Of a stretch of 64,000 nt of DNA, positions 25,304 through 33,853 are shown piece by piece. The DNA is from Paraburkholderia sp. HP33-1. Lineage in GTDB: Bacteria > Pseudomonadota > Gammaproteobacteria > Burkholderiales > Burkholderiaceae. Location of the stretch: NCBI RefSeq assembly GCF_021390595.1, contig NZ_JAJEJR010000002.1, forward strand, positions 1,302,001 to 1,366,000, read 5' to 3'. Numbering within the stretch: the stretch's first letter is position 1; each line of letters opens with the position of its first letter. The position numbers and the translations under genes were made by a program. The notes under the pieces are model-generated. The model did no database searches. It was not told the DNA's origin and saw only the letters and a list, made by a program, of their open reading frames with translations.

Positions 25304-27556
25304 TCACGCGTTGTGCAGTTGACGGCCGACGGGCAATTGCCGCAGCCGCGTGCCGGTAGCCGCATAGATCGCGTTGGTCAGCGCGGGCGCGAGCGCCGCG
25401 GTCCCCGGCTCGCCGATGCCGCCGGGCGCCTCGCCGCTCTTCACGATATGCACATCTATCGGCGGCGTCTGGTTGATGCGCAGCATCCGGTAGTCGGTGA
25501 AGTTGTTCTGCTCGACGCGGCCGTCCTTGATCGTGATCTCGCTATAGAGCGCCGCCGTGATACCGAAGATGATGCCGCCCTGCACCTGCGCCTCGATCGT
25601 GTTCGGATTGACGAACATCCCGCAATCGACCGCGCAGTTGACGTGCTTGACCGTCACCTCGCCCTGCTCGACGGCGACCTCGACGACGATCGCGAAGAAG
25701 CTGCCGAACGCGTGCATCACCGAGATGCCGCGCCCTCGCCCCTTGGGCAGCGCGCTGCCCCAGTTGCCGGCTTGCGCGGCCACGTTCAGCACGTTCAGCG
25801 CACGCGGCGATTTGCCGAGCAGGTCGCGCCGGTACTGCACCGGATCGATCTTCGCGTGCGCGGCGAGTTCGTCGATAAAGCTCTCGACCACGAACGTGCC
25901 GCGCGTCGGTCCGACGCCGCGCCAGAACGCGGTGGGCACCGCGTGCGGCTCCACGCGCACGTAATCGATCAGTTGGTTCGGCAGGTCGTACGGCAGATCG
26001 GCGGCGACTTCCACCGCGTCGGGGTCGACACCATTTTTGACCGCAGGCGGCGCGAAGCGCGCCAGGATCGACGAACCCGCAATGCGGTGCTGCCACGCGA
26101 CCGGCTTGCCGTTCGCGTCGAGGCCGGCCGAGATCGTGTCGTAGTAGTACGGGCGGTACATGTCGTGCTGGATGTCTTCCTCGCGCGTCCACAGCACCTT
26201 GACCGGCGTCGACACCTGTTTGCCGACCTTCACGGCCTGCCTGACCATGTCGGTTTCGAGCCGCCGCCCGAAGCCGCCGCCGATCAGATGGTTGTGCACG
26301 ATGATCTTGTCGGCCGACAGACCCGTGAGCGCGACCGCCGTATCGACGACGCGCGTCGGCACCTGCGAGCCGAGCCAGATTTCGCACGCGTCGGCGCGCA
26401 CGTGGACCGTGCAGTTGACCGGCTCCATCGTCGCGTGCGCGAGGAACGGCTGCTGATAAACCGCGTCGACGCGCGACTTCGCAACGCCGAACGCGCGACC
26501 GACGTCGCCATCCTTGCGCGCGACCGCGCCGCCGTGTTGCGAGGCCGCCGCCAGATCGTCGACGATGCGCTTCATCGACACCTGCGCGCCCGCGCCTTCG
26601 TTCCATTTGATGTCGAGCGCCTGCAGGCCGCGCTTCGCCGCCCACGTATGGTCGCCGATCACCGCGACCGCGTTGTCGAGCTTGATGACCTTGCGCACGC
26701 CGGGGATCGTCTTCGCATGCGTGTCGTCGACGCTCGCGAGCGTGCCGCCGAACACCGGGCAGTTCGCGATCGCCGCATAGACCATGTCGGGCACGCGCAC
26801 GTCGAGCCCGAACATCGCGGTGCCGTCGACTTTCTCGGGCGAGTCGAGACGCTTCGCCGGCGTGCCGATCAGCTTGAAATCCTTCGGGTCTTTCAGCGGC
26901 ACGTTCTGCGGCGCGGGCAGCGCGGAGGCGGCCTGCGCAAGCTGACCATAGCTCGCGCTGCGATTGCTGGCCGCGTGAAACACCTGACCGGCCTGCGCAT
27001 GACAACTCGCTGGATCGACCTGCCATTGCTGCGCGGCCGCGTTGATCAGCATCACCCGCGCGGTCGCGCCCGCGCGGCGCATCGGCTCCCACGCGAAGCG
27101 GATCGAGGTCGAGCCGCCCGTCAGCTGGCCGCCGAGCAGCGGGTCCATGAAGAGCTTTTCGTTCGGTGGAGCGTGATCGATCGTGACCGCGTCGAGCGGC
27201 ACTTCGAGCTCCTCGGCGATCAGCATCGGAATCGACGTGTAGACTCCCTGCCCCATCTCGACCTTCGGGATCACGAGCGTGACCTTGCCGGCGGTGTCGA
27301 TCTGGATGAACGCGTTCGGCGCGAACACGCCGCTTTGCGGCGACTCGTTGGCATCGCCGCCGATCACGCTCTTTCCCGCCTTCTGATCCTGGCTCGCGGC
27401 TGGCATGCTGAAGCCGAGCAGCAGACCGCCGCCGGCCGCGGCGCCGACCGTCACGCCGAATTTGAGGAAGCTGCGCCGCGAGATGCCGCGCGCATGCTGT
27501 GTGTGGGTGTCCGACGGCTGCGCGCCGTTCTGTGCATCGAGCAATCCCTGGGACAT
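25304..27556 (-). CDS. Molybdopterin-binding large subunit (IorB/aldehyde oxidase type), Tat-exported
   Basis: A 750-residue large subunit of the xanthine-oxidase superfamily that carries the Mo-cytosine-dinucleotide cofactor and hydroxylates or oxidises aldehydes or N-heterocycles. A twin-arginine leader (GISRRSFLKFGVTVG, about 25-39) sends the folded complex to the periplasm. The rest shows GQGVYTSIPMLIAEELEV (about 101-118), the PNEKLFMDPLLGGQLTGGST segment, GGGFGRRLETD (Mo pterin loop), and a final EPGTAALAPALTNAIYAATG with the conserved glutamate-containing G-E-P motif. It lies between the 2Fe-2S and cytochrome genes; the pattern is like isoquinoline 1-oxidoreductase or AldFGH. Substrate unknown. 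Confidence 0.88.
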   Translation of the reverse strand: MSQGLLDAQNGAQPSDTHTQHARGISRRSFLKFGVTVGAAAGGGLLLGFSMPAASQDQKAGKSVIGGDANESPQSGVFAPNAFIQIDTAGKVTLVIPKVEMGQGVYTSIPMLIAEELEVPLDAVTIDHAPPNEKLFMDPLLGGQLTGGSTSIRFAWEPMRRAGATARVMLINAAAQQWQVDPASCHAQAGQVFHAASNRSASYGQLAQAASALPAPQNVPLKDPKDFKLIGTPAKRLDSPEKVDGTAMFGLDVRVPDMVYAAIANCPVFGGTLASVDDTHAKTIPGVRKVIKLDNAVAVIGDHTWAAKRGLQALDIKWNEGAGAQVSMKRIVDDLAAASQHGGAVARKDGDVGRAFGVAKSRVDAVYQQPFLAHATMEPVNCTVHVRADACEIWLGSQVPTRVVDTAVALTGLSADKIIVHNHLIGGGFGRRLETDMVRQAVKVGKQVSTPVKVLWTREEDIQHDMYRPYYYDTISAGLDANGKPVAWQHRIAGSSILARFAPPAVKNGVDPDAVEVAADLPYDLPNQLIDYVRVEPHAVPTAFWRGVGPTRGTFVVESFIDELAAHAKIDPVQYRRDLLGKSPRALNVLNVAAQAGNWGSALPKGRGRGISVMHAFGSFFAIVVEVAVEQGEVTVKHVNCAVDCGMFVNPNTIEAQVQGGIIFGITAALYSEITIKDGRVEQNNFTDYRMLRINQTPPIDVHIVKSGEAPGGIGEPGTAALAPALTNAIYAATGTRLRQLPVGRQLHNA

Positions 27557-27557
27557 G

Positions 27558-28013
27558 TCAGGCCCCCTTTGCGGCGTGCTTGATCGCCGCGCGCACGCGG
27601 TTGTAGGTCCCGCAGCGGCAGATGTTGCCGGCCATCGCCGCGTCGATGTCCGCGTCGCTCGGATTGGGATTGCTCGCGAGCAGCGAGGCCGCCGACATCA
27701 CCTGCCCCGACTGACAGTAGCCGCATTGCACGACGTCGAGCTCACGCCAGGCCTGCTGCACTTTCTGGCCCGTGGGCGTGGCGCCGACCGCTTCGATCGT
27801 GACGATCTTGCGCTCGCCGACCGCCGCGGCCGGCAATACGCACGAGCGCACCGCGACGCCATCGAGATGCACGGTGCAGGCGCCGCATTGCGCGATGCCG
27901 CAGCCGAACTTGGTGCCGGTCAACCCGACGAGATCGCGCAGCACCCACAGCAGGGGTATGTCGGGCGGGGCATCGACGGTATGGGTTTCGCCGTTGATAT
28001 TGAACGTTGTCAT
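27558..28013 (-). CDS. [2Fe-2S] subunit of the molybdenum dehydrogenase (IorA type)
   Basis: A 151-residue subunit with two [2Fe-2S] clusters. The plant-ferredoxin-like N-terminal cluster is bound by C-G-I-A-Q-C-G-A-C plus a later Cys (VRSC). The helical C-terminal domain carries [10 protein letters not shown] and NICRCGTY. It passes electrons from molybdenum to the cytochrome subunit. It has no signal peptide and should be exported by hitch-hiking on the Tat leader of the large subunit. Its stop and the next gene's start are separated by a single base, so translation is coupled. Confidence 0.92.
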   Translation of the reverse strand: MTTFNINGETHTVDAPPDIPLLWVLRDLVGLTGTKFGCGIAQCGACTVHLDGVAVRSCVLPAAAVGERKIVTIEAVGATPTGQKVQQAWRELDVVQCGYCQSGQVMSAASLLASNPNPSDADIDAAMAGNICRCGTYNRVRAAIKHAAKGA

Positions 28014-28367
28014 GAGCGGCTCCGGTGGCGTGTTGTGGTCACGCGGTTTAGATCACGACGCCGCACCAGAGCGCGAACACTTGCCGGTTTTGTTCGGCAT
28101 GTCGCGCTAATACGCAATGAAAAGCGGCCTGTGGTCGAGCGGGCGTCGTCAGAAATTCGGCTGATTGTAGTCGTGGCGAAAGAAGTTCGCTTTGGAGCCG
28201 CCCGGCGGCACGTGGAGCGCAATGCGTGCTGCATCGCATGTCTCGATAGAACCGATGCGTTACCATCGACGGAGCAACCCGTTAGCGTGATCGCGTGAGC
28301 GCTGCATCGCACTGTGTCCGGTTGCGATGCGCGATACTGTGAGTTACCTCAGCCGCAGGAGCAGCCG
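28014..28367. other. Intergenic region, promoter of the molybdenum dehydrogenase operon expected
   Basis: About 350 bases between divergent genes with no supported gene. No convincing -35/-10 pair or repeat was picked out by eye. Confidence 0.4.
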
Positions 28368-28766
28368 ATGAACGACCCGCAATGCACTCAATTCCTCTCG
28401 GACATTCGCCGACCGTTGCTTGCGCTGCACAAGGCGATTCTCGATCACGAACGCGCCGCGTACGAAAAGGAGTTCGGCCCGGTGACGCCGGCGGCATTCC
28501 TGCAGGTGCTGATCAACGGCTCGGGGTTTCGCTGGCTGACGCCGCTATCGACGGTGATCGCGAGCGTCGACGAAATTCTCGACGACGCGGAAGCCGAGCC
28601 CGGCGACCGTCGCGCGACCGCCGAGGCCGTGGTCGGCCTGTTCTCGCCCGATCAGCCGAACAACGGCTTCCTGCCGCGTTATTTGCCGCTATTGCAGGCC
28701 GACCCGGCAATCCTTCATTACCACGGTGAGGTAGCGCGTCTGCTGCGCAGTGTGCAATCGACGTAA
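28368..28766 (+). CDS. Conserved hypothetical protein
   Basis: A 132-residue all-alpha cytoplasmic protein (FLSDIRRPLLALHKAILDHE, then YEKEFGPVTPAAFLQVLIN, FRWLTPLSTVIASVDEILDD, NGFLPRYLPLLQADPAILHY). No signal peptide or cysteines apart from one near the N terminus. It resembles a family of small helical hypothetical proteins found across Burkholderiales and Pseudomonas, with no assigned function. The ATG at 28368 has AGGAG upstream, and the longer frame has no better start. Confidence 0.75.
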   Translation: MNDPQCTQFLSDIRRPLLALHKAILDHERAAYEKEFGPVTPAAFLQVLINGSGFRWLTPLSTVIASVDEILDDAEAEPGDRRATAEAVVGLFSPDQPNNGFLPRYLPLLQADPAILHYHGEVARLLRSVQST

Positions 28767-28930
28767 AGGGCGATTCGCCGGGAGCACGGCGGCGGCGGCG
28801 TGCGCCGCAGCGCCGGCTCCTCTATTTCCTCACCGTTGCAAAACGGCTGCGGGTCGATGATGCGCGGTCGATCAAATTACCTGGCTTTGCTGACTAAATT
28901 CAAGGTGAGCTTTTGCGGGAAGGCCGAAGC

Positions 28931-29878
28931 TCAGCCGCGCCCCCGTGGCAGATAAGCCAGCGGATCGACTGGCTTGCCGTCGCGCCGCACTTCGAAGCCG
29001 ACCGAGACACGCGAGTTGCTCTCGTCGCCCATCTCCGCGATCTGCTGTCCTTTGCGGACGATGTCGCCCATCTTGACCAGCAGCTTGCGGTTATGCGAGT
29101 ACGCGGTCAGAAAATCCTTGTTGTGCTGCACGATGATCAGGCTGCCGTAGCTGTTCAGTCCGGTGCCCGCGTACATCACCTTGCCGTCGGCGGCGGCTCG
29201 CACCGGATCACCCGCTTTGCCACCGATCTCGATGCCGCGCGTTTCGCCCGGCTGGAACGCTTCGACGACGCTGCCCGCGGCGGGCCACGCGAGCGTCACG
29301 CTGCTCGCATGCCGGCGGGTTTCCTTCGTGACTTCGCGAACTTCGGCGGCATCGGGAGCCGGTTCAGCGGATTGAGCCGAAGCTTGCGGCGACGTCTGCG
29401 CTGAAGCTTGTGAAGATGTCTGCACCGCGGATTGCGCCGCGGCCTTCGCCGCCGCCGCCGCATTGGCCTGTTTCACTGCCCGCACCGTCTCCGGCGAAGC
29501 GACGTGCAGCACCTGCCCCGGCTTCAACCGCGCCGACGCCTTCAGCCCATTCCACGCCTGCAACTGCTTGACGCTCACGTGATGATGCTGCGCCACCCGC
29601 GCCAGCGTGTCGCCGCGTCTGACGCGATACACAAGCGGCGGCGATTTTTTCAGCGGTGCGGTATCGCTAGCATCGATCGACTGCGGCGCGGCGGCCGAGG
29701 GATCGTCAGGCGCCGTTGCCACCGCGTTCGCCGCCGGCACGCCGGACGCCGCGGGGGCGCCGGCTGCCATGTCGTTCTGTGGATCCGGTTGCGCGACGTT
29801 CGCACAACCACTGACGGCCAGCGCAACCCATGCGCCGACGAGACTGGCCAATACCGTTCTGTCGAAACGTGTTCTCAA
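28931..29878 (-). CDS. LysM / M23 peptidase-like lipoprotein (NlpD-like)
   Basis: A 315-residue envelope protein. A signal peptide ends in the lipobox VSGC (about residue 25), followed by a disordered Ala/Pro/Gln linker. A LysM peptidoglycan-binding domain (YRVRRGDTLARVAQHHHVSV, about 84-128) and a long Ala/Gln/Ser linker precede a C-terminal LytM/M23 domain (about 205-312). The M23 domain retains GIEIGGKAGDPVRAAADGKVMY-like strands, but the zinc-binding H-x(3)-D and H-x-H motifs are not visible (AYSHNRKLLV in place of the HxH strand). It may therefore be a non-catalytic amidase activator like NlpD or EnvC. The TTG at 29878 has AGGAG upstream and a lipoprotein leader; the longer ATG frame has neither. 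Confidence 0.8.
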   Translation of the reverse strand: MRTRFDRTVLASLVGAWVALAVSGCANVAQPDPQNDMAAGAPAASGVPAANAVATAPDDPSAAAPQSIDASDTAPLKKSPPLVYRVRRGDTLARVAQHHHVSVKQLQAWNGLKASARLKPGQVLHVASPETVRAVKQANAAAAAKAAAQSAVQTSSQASAQTSPQASAQSAEPAPDAAEVREVTKETRRHASSVTLAWPAAGSVVEAFQPGETRGIEIGGKAGDPVRAAADGKVMYAGTGLNSYGSLIIVQHNKDFLTAYSHNRKLLVKMGDIVRKGQQIAEMGDESNSRVSVGFEVRRDGKPVDPLAYLPRGRG

Positions 29879-30533
29879 TTTGTTCGACTCCTGCTGTGTG
29901 GAGATGCGAGCCGGCTGCCGCAATGCCGCTCGCCATGCGCGCGGTCTGTGCCGCGCGGCCTTCCCAGTGACACGGCGAGGCCGCCTCGTTTGGCGCTCAT
30001 TCCGTGTACTGCTTGTCGATCAATGATCTGGCGGAATTGTAAAGTCACATTTAATAAAAACGCCCCGCCCCACACACTCTGATACAGATATAACGGCATG
30101 AAACGCTTTTCTCTTTAGGGTCAAGTAGATAGATTCTTTTTTTGACCAGAGTCCTCCTGCCAGCAGATGCTTTTTGCGGCCATACGAATCAAGGACTTAC
30201 CTTGAGGTTCCGCACACTCGTCGTCGGGCGGTGCTGCGCTTTCTGGGTTCGCGCGACAGGGGCAGATGAGAGGTGGCCGAACCGACTCCGCATAAACGAT
30301 GAAGCCGACCCTCGCGGATCGGCTTTATCAAAGTCTGGTTCAACTTCACTCGCCGTCCTCCGTTTGATGCACTGGGCATACTCTCCTCGCACGCCATCAA
30401 CAGACGAAGCGATCCTTGACCATTACTGACATTCAGCTTTCATTTTCTGTGTTTGTATACGCCTTTCTCCCTTAGGGAATCGTTAATCAACCATTCAACG
30501 AGGGCGCAACCCAGCACGCCTATTCCTGCACAC
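29879..30533. other. AT-rich intergenic region
   Basis: About 650 bases with no supported gene. The first 150 are AT-rich and should hold the promoter of the LysM/M23 lipoprotein gene. From about 30100 composition shifts toward the low-GC block that follows. Confidence 0.45.
30302..30325 (+). terminator. Weak terminator-like hairpin
   Basis: A 7-bp stem (AAGCCGA / TCGGCTT) with a 10-base loop, followed on the plus strand by T and TATCA. It marks an old transcript end or insertion boundary just before the low-GC operon. Confidence 0.4.
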
Positions 30534-30641
30534 ATGCGGCTTAAGGACGACGGTGAAGCAGATATCAAAGTGTACGAGCGCATCACCTCGCACTACGCCG
30601 ATGGCAACATCAAATTTGCCAACGCTTGGGAAGATCGATAA
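30534..30641 (+). pseudogene. Short orphan frame in front of the STM2901-like operon
   Basis: A 35-codon frame with protein-like content (RLKDDGEADIKVYERITSHY, then FANAWEDR) ends four bases before the ATG of the next gene. It is too short to be a recognised family and has no ribosome-binding site. The spacing typical of operon genes suggests that it is the tail of a lost upstream gene, but this is uncertain. Confidence 0.35.
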
Positions 30642-30645
30642 TCGA

Positions 30646-31077
30646 ATGAGCAACACGTACAACTACCGAACACATACGAGTCTCACTCCCGCAGAACTAT
30701 TTTTATTTATCGCGGCCGATGAAACATGTTCTCAGCTCGGCATTGATGATGTCGAAGCGGTACTTCTCATACTATCGGGGCTTCCGTTTTTACCCACAAG
30801 ATCAAAACCAGCAGGATCAACAAAAGTCACGTCCGTCGCTTCTGCCATGTCCAGATCATTGTTCAGGTACGAACTGAAGAAAAAAGTCCTGCCGACATTT
30901 ACATGGGGAAGCATCAAGCGATTCAAGTGGATTCTGACACATCGGCTAGGAGTATTCGTCGGCAGAACCATACCCGGCGTTGGTTGGGTGCTACTGGCAA
31001 GTGACGCCTATCAAATCACGTATCATACTGTTTCTAAATACAATCGAAGCGTCAAGCCAGAAGACAGGGTGTTTTGA
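30646..31077 (+). CDS. STM2901-like membrane-associated protein
   Basis: A 143-residue protein similar, from memory, to the STM2901 family of Salmonella and other proteobacteria: TSLTPAELFLFIAADETCSQ, ILSGLPFLPTRSKP, KVTSVASAMSR, LTHRLGVFVGRTIPGVGWVL and a closing YNRSVKPEDRVF. A hydrophobic segment near residues 110-128 suggests membrane association. Function is unknown. Base composition is clearly more AT-rich than in neighbours, indicating acquisition. The stop overlaps the next ATG (TGATG), so translation is coupled to the DUF1493 gene. Confidence 0.78.
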   Translation: MSNTYNYRTHTSLTPAELFLFIAADETCSQLGIDDVEAVLLILSGLPFLPTRSKPAGSTKVTSVASAMSRSLFRYELKKKVLPTFTWGSIKRFKWILTHRLGVFVGRTIPGVGWVLLASDAYQITYHTVSKYNRSVKPEDRVF

Positions 31078-31448
31078 TGGAAAATCGTTCATGGGCAAAT
31101 CTGGAATCGTTCGTTAGAAAAGAGGCTTGTATATCTTCAAAAAAATCGATTGCTCCGGAAATGACCATCGTCGATGATCTAGGTCAGCAAGGCGATGACG
31201 CCGATATTTTCATGGAGCGATTTTTTGAGGTTTTCTGCATAGATCGAGGCGACTATGATTTTCACCGGTATTTCTTGATGGAAGGCGAAGGCTTTTTGTA
31301 TCACCTCATTCTCAAGCATATCATGAGAAAAAATCACTCGATAAAAAGAGAGCCGCTAACAATAGAAATGCTTCATAGGGCCATTATTAACGGGAAATGG
31401 AATTCCGGAGCATTGTCGGTGAGGGGCAACTTGTCCGCAGATTCATGA
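31077..31448 (+). CDS. DUF1493 family protein
   Basis: A 123-residue acidic cytoplasmic protein of the DUF1493 family: IAPEMTIVDDLGQQGDDADI, FMERFFEVFCIDRGDYDFHR and the YFLMEGEG segment resemble an acyl-carrier-like helical layout with a D-D-A-D-I/F-M core, but no phosphopantetheine-serine motif is visible. Function unknown. The ATG overlaps the upstream TGA, and its own stop overlaps the next ATG (ATGA), so it is the middle of a tightly coupled trio. Strongly AT-rich. Confidence 0.8.
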   Translation: MENRSWANLESFVRKEACISSKKSIAPEMTIVDDLGQQGDDADIFMERFFEVFCIDRGDYDFHRYFLMEGEGFLYHLILKHIMRKNHSIKREPLTIEMLHRAIINGKWNSGALSVRGNLSADS

Positions 31449-32074
31449 GGATCACGCTTGGTGGTTGTATCCAGGCAGTAGTTATTTGTGCCGCGTCGTT
31501 GGTGGGTGGCGCGCGCTTGTTCCTGTTTGCAGATGACTATTGGTGCATGTGCGGAACCCCGTTTTTCCTAGGCACGACGGTGTACTTTTGGTCGAAACTT
31601 TTGGGTGTCGGTGACGAACTGCCAAACGGCCTTGAAGAGGACGTGCAGTTCCTCTGGTTGCTGTCCTTTTGCTTGTTCGTGTGCGCAGTCGCTACCTGGG
31701 CTTGCATCCGGGTGTTCCTGGCAACCTTCAGGATAACTCGCCGTAAGCGAATCGACCGTCGCCACGTGAGTGGCGCTCCGGGTCGCCGTGGAGCGTCAAT
31801 ATTCCGGGCAGTCGGCGTGATTGCACTAGCGTGGTACCTACTTCCTATGCTGGACTATGCTCAGCTTTGGGACGTTCACCCCATGTACATGGGGGCAAGG
31901 CGGGTCAGCAGCGAGCTCGGCATTGTGATCACCCCCATGAACGTATACTGCCTCCTGCTGGTTCTCCACGTCGCGGCTCTCTCGCTGGCTATTCTTTCTG
32001 CATCAGCTCTATGGCGTGTGGTGCGAGCGCTCCCAGTCGGGAGGCGATGCGATCAGGCTGCGCCGCAACCTTGA
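31445..32074 (+). CDS. Integral membrane protein, third gene of the trio
   Basis: A 209-residue protein with about four to five membrane helices: residues 7-24, 35-50, 70-93, about 120-140 and 165-190. Basic loops (RITRRKRIDRRHVSGAPGRR) point to the cytoplasm. No recognised family. The ATG at 31445 overlaps the DUF1493 stop, so it is preferred over a longer in-frame start at 31397. GC content rises along the gene toward the genome norm, so the compositional break of the acquired block falls in or near it. Confidence 0.65.
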   Translation: MRITLGGCIQAVVICAASLVGGARLFLFADDYWCMCGTPFFLGTTVYFWSKLLGVGDELPNGLEEDVQFLWLLSFCLFVCAVATWACIRVFLATFRITRRKRIDRRHVSGAPGRRGASIFRAVGVIALAWYLLPMLDYAQLWDVHPMYMGARRVSSELGIVITPMNVYCLLLVLHVAALSLAILSASALWRVVRALPVGRRCDQAAPQP

Positions 32075-32148
32075 TTGCATCCGATCGGGGCATTCATAAA
32101 GATGTATCGCACTTCAGGGCCAAACGTCTTGATGCGGATGACTTCACT

Positions 32149-33327
32149 CTAGAACTTATGCCGTATCGCCGCCCGCACGACGACCTGCTTCGACGTCGAC
32201 GACGGCGACTGCGTGCCGGGGATGAATGCGAAATCGAAGACCGACAGCGTGGAATCGCCGGTGACCTGCTGATATGCGCCCTGCAGATAGACGTCGGTGC
32301 GCTTGGACAGGTTGTAGTCCGCCATCAGCCCGAACGTATGGATGTGCGGTTTCACGCCGCCGTTCGACGCGTCGTAGGTTTGCATCGTGTACACGTACTG
32401 CGCGCCGACGAACAGAGCCGGCGAAATCTGATACTTGCCGTTGATCTCGAAGTTCTGGTACTTCAGCGAGTTCAGCAGCACGCCCGGCGGCGTGACGGGC
32501 ACGAGCGGCACCAGTGGCTCGATGCCGAGAAAGCCGTTCGCGGTCGGCTCCAGATAGTTCGAGTTGCTATAGACGAAGCCCGCCGTCGCCGGTCCGAACG
32601 TATAGTTGATGCCGCCGCCGAACACGCGCATGCGCTTCGCGACGAAGCCGGCGTCGTTCGTGGCGACCGCGCCGTTCGCGCTGCTGCCCGGATTGTTGGC
32701 CTGCAGGTAAGCCGCGGTGACCAGCAGCCCGCCGTACGTGTACTGGCCACCAAAGCTGTACGCCCGATTGTTGGCGAAGCTCGTGTCGTTGCTGAAGCTG
32801 TAGGTGCCGCCGAACTGGAAGCCCGAAATCGACGGGCTCGTGTACTTGACCGTGTTGTTGAGGCGGAACGTGTTGTCGGTGTTGTCGTTATCGTACGGAT
32901 GCGAGAACAGCTCGCCGCCCCAACTGCCGTTGGCCGTTGTCTGCGCCAGATAATCGACGACCGAATCGTATTGCCGACCGAAGGTCAGCGTGCCGTAGGA
33001 TTCCGAGCTGAGTCCGACGAAAGCCTGCCGGCCGAACAATCGCCCGCCCTGCCCGAGCCGCCCGGAATTCAGATCGAAACCGTTCTCGAGCTGGAAGACC
33101 GCCTTGAGACCGCCGCCCAGATCCTCGGCGCCCTTCAGACCCCAGCGGCTGCCTTGGGCAAAACCGCTCGCCAGTTCATAAACATGGCCGTGGCCGACAT
33201 TGTTCGTGTAGTTGACGCCTTCGTCGATCACGCCATACAGCATGACGCTAGTCTGCGCGGCGGCGGGCGCGACAAAAACGGCGGACGCAGTAATGGAGAC
33301 AGCCAGCGCGAACACTTGCTTGTTCAT
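32149..33327 (-). CDS. Trimeric general porin (OmpC-like, Burkholderiales type)
   Basis: A 392-residue outer-membrane porin. The signal peptide (about 1-25, ending AAAQ) is followed by SVMLYGVIDEGVNYTNNVG, the classical first strand of Burkholderia porins. GSRWGLKGAEDLGGGLKAVF, a tyrosine-rich PEFGxG-like loop 3 region (FSHPYDNDNTDNT), and alternating-strand C-terminal hairpins end in the canonical final ...RHKF with terminal Phe for BAM recognition. It forms a 16-stranded diffusion channel. The ATG at 33327 has GGGAGA upstream. It is convergent with the membrane gene ending at 32074. Confidence 0.92.
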   Translation of the reverse strand: MNKQVFALAVSITASAVFVAPAAAQTSVMLYGVIDEGVNYTNNVGHGHVYELASGFAQGSRWGLKGAEDLGGGLKAVFQLENGFDLNSGRLGQGGRLFGRQAFVGLSSESYGTLTFGRQYDSVVDYLAQTTANGSWGGELFSHPYDNDNTDNTFRLNNTVKYTSPSISGFQFGGTYSFSNDTSFANNRAYSFGGQYTYGGLLVTAAYLQANNPGSSANGAVATNDAGFVAKRMRVFGGGINYTFGPATAGFVYSNSNYLEPTANGFLGIEPLVPLVPVTPPGVLLNSLKYQNFEINGKYQISPALFVGAQYVYTMQTYDASNGGVKPHIHTFGLMADYNLSKRTDVYLQGAYQQVTGDSTLSVFDFAFIPGTQSPSSTSKQVVVRAAIRHKF

Positions 33328-33853
33328 GATGATCTCCCTGCACCTCGAGTGATTAGACAACTCGATCCGGCCGCTTTGTTCTCAACCTTCCTTTCTTTTC
33401 GTCACTTGCCTAGCAGTTCTGAAGACTGCTCCAGGTGGCTGCTCTGTCCGGAAATCGTCACACGACATCAGCGAGCCGTCCATGAGAGGATGCGCCGATC
33501 TTCAAGAATGTTGCTAATTCTCCACTGGGCGTTGCTGCCTCTTTTTTCGAAACGCCGCTTCAGGTAAACGGCAGCGGCTGCCTCGCTCGCTGCGTCATTG
33601 GCACGAAAAGAAATATAATCGGCCGCCTTTGCTGCCATGCAACGGAACTCAGCGCAGCTGCCAGGGTCATCTTTACACCCTGCTGACACGGCTGCCTTGC
33701 GAAGGCGGCCGAAAGCGGCGACGTGGGTCACAGGCGAGGCCAGCACGGATCGCCTTCCCGCCGTAACACCCAATCCCATATTAAAAAGCCTTGTGAGACG
33801 CCCGCCGCGCTGGATCCGCGCGCCGTCGCACGGGGCTGCTTTTGACGCAAACA
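33328..33853. other. Intergenic region upstream of porin and OpgC
   Basis: About 525 bases between divergent genes with no supported gene. The porin promoter should lie on the left side. A minus-strand frame at 33468-33638 was considered and not accepted. Confidence 0.4.

Noticed and set aside
25196..27583. Very long plus-strand open frame (about 795 codons) antisense to the molybdenum subunit
   Set aside because: Arginine- and histidine-rich reverse-frame shadow of a real GC-rich gene, with no family motif.
30100..30330. tRNA gene near the hairpin before the low-GC trio
   Set aside because: No cloverleaf, TpsiC loop or CCA-type end could be built on either strand.
33468..33638. Minus-strand 56-codon frame between porin and opgC (AAVYLKRRFEKRGSNAQWR)
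   Set aside because: Composition is plausible, but there is no ribosome-binding site and no recognisable family.
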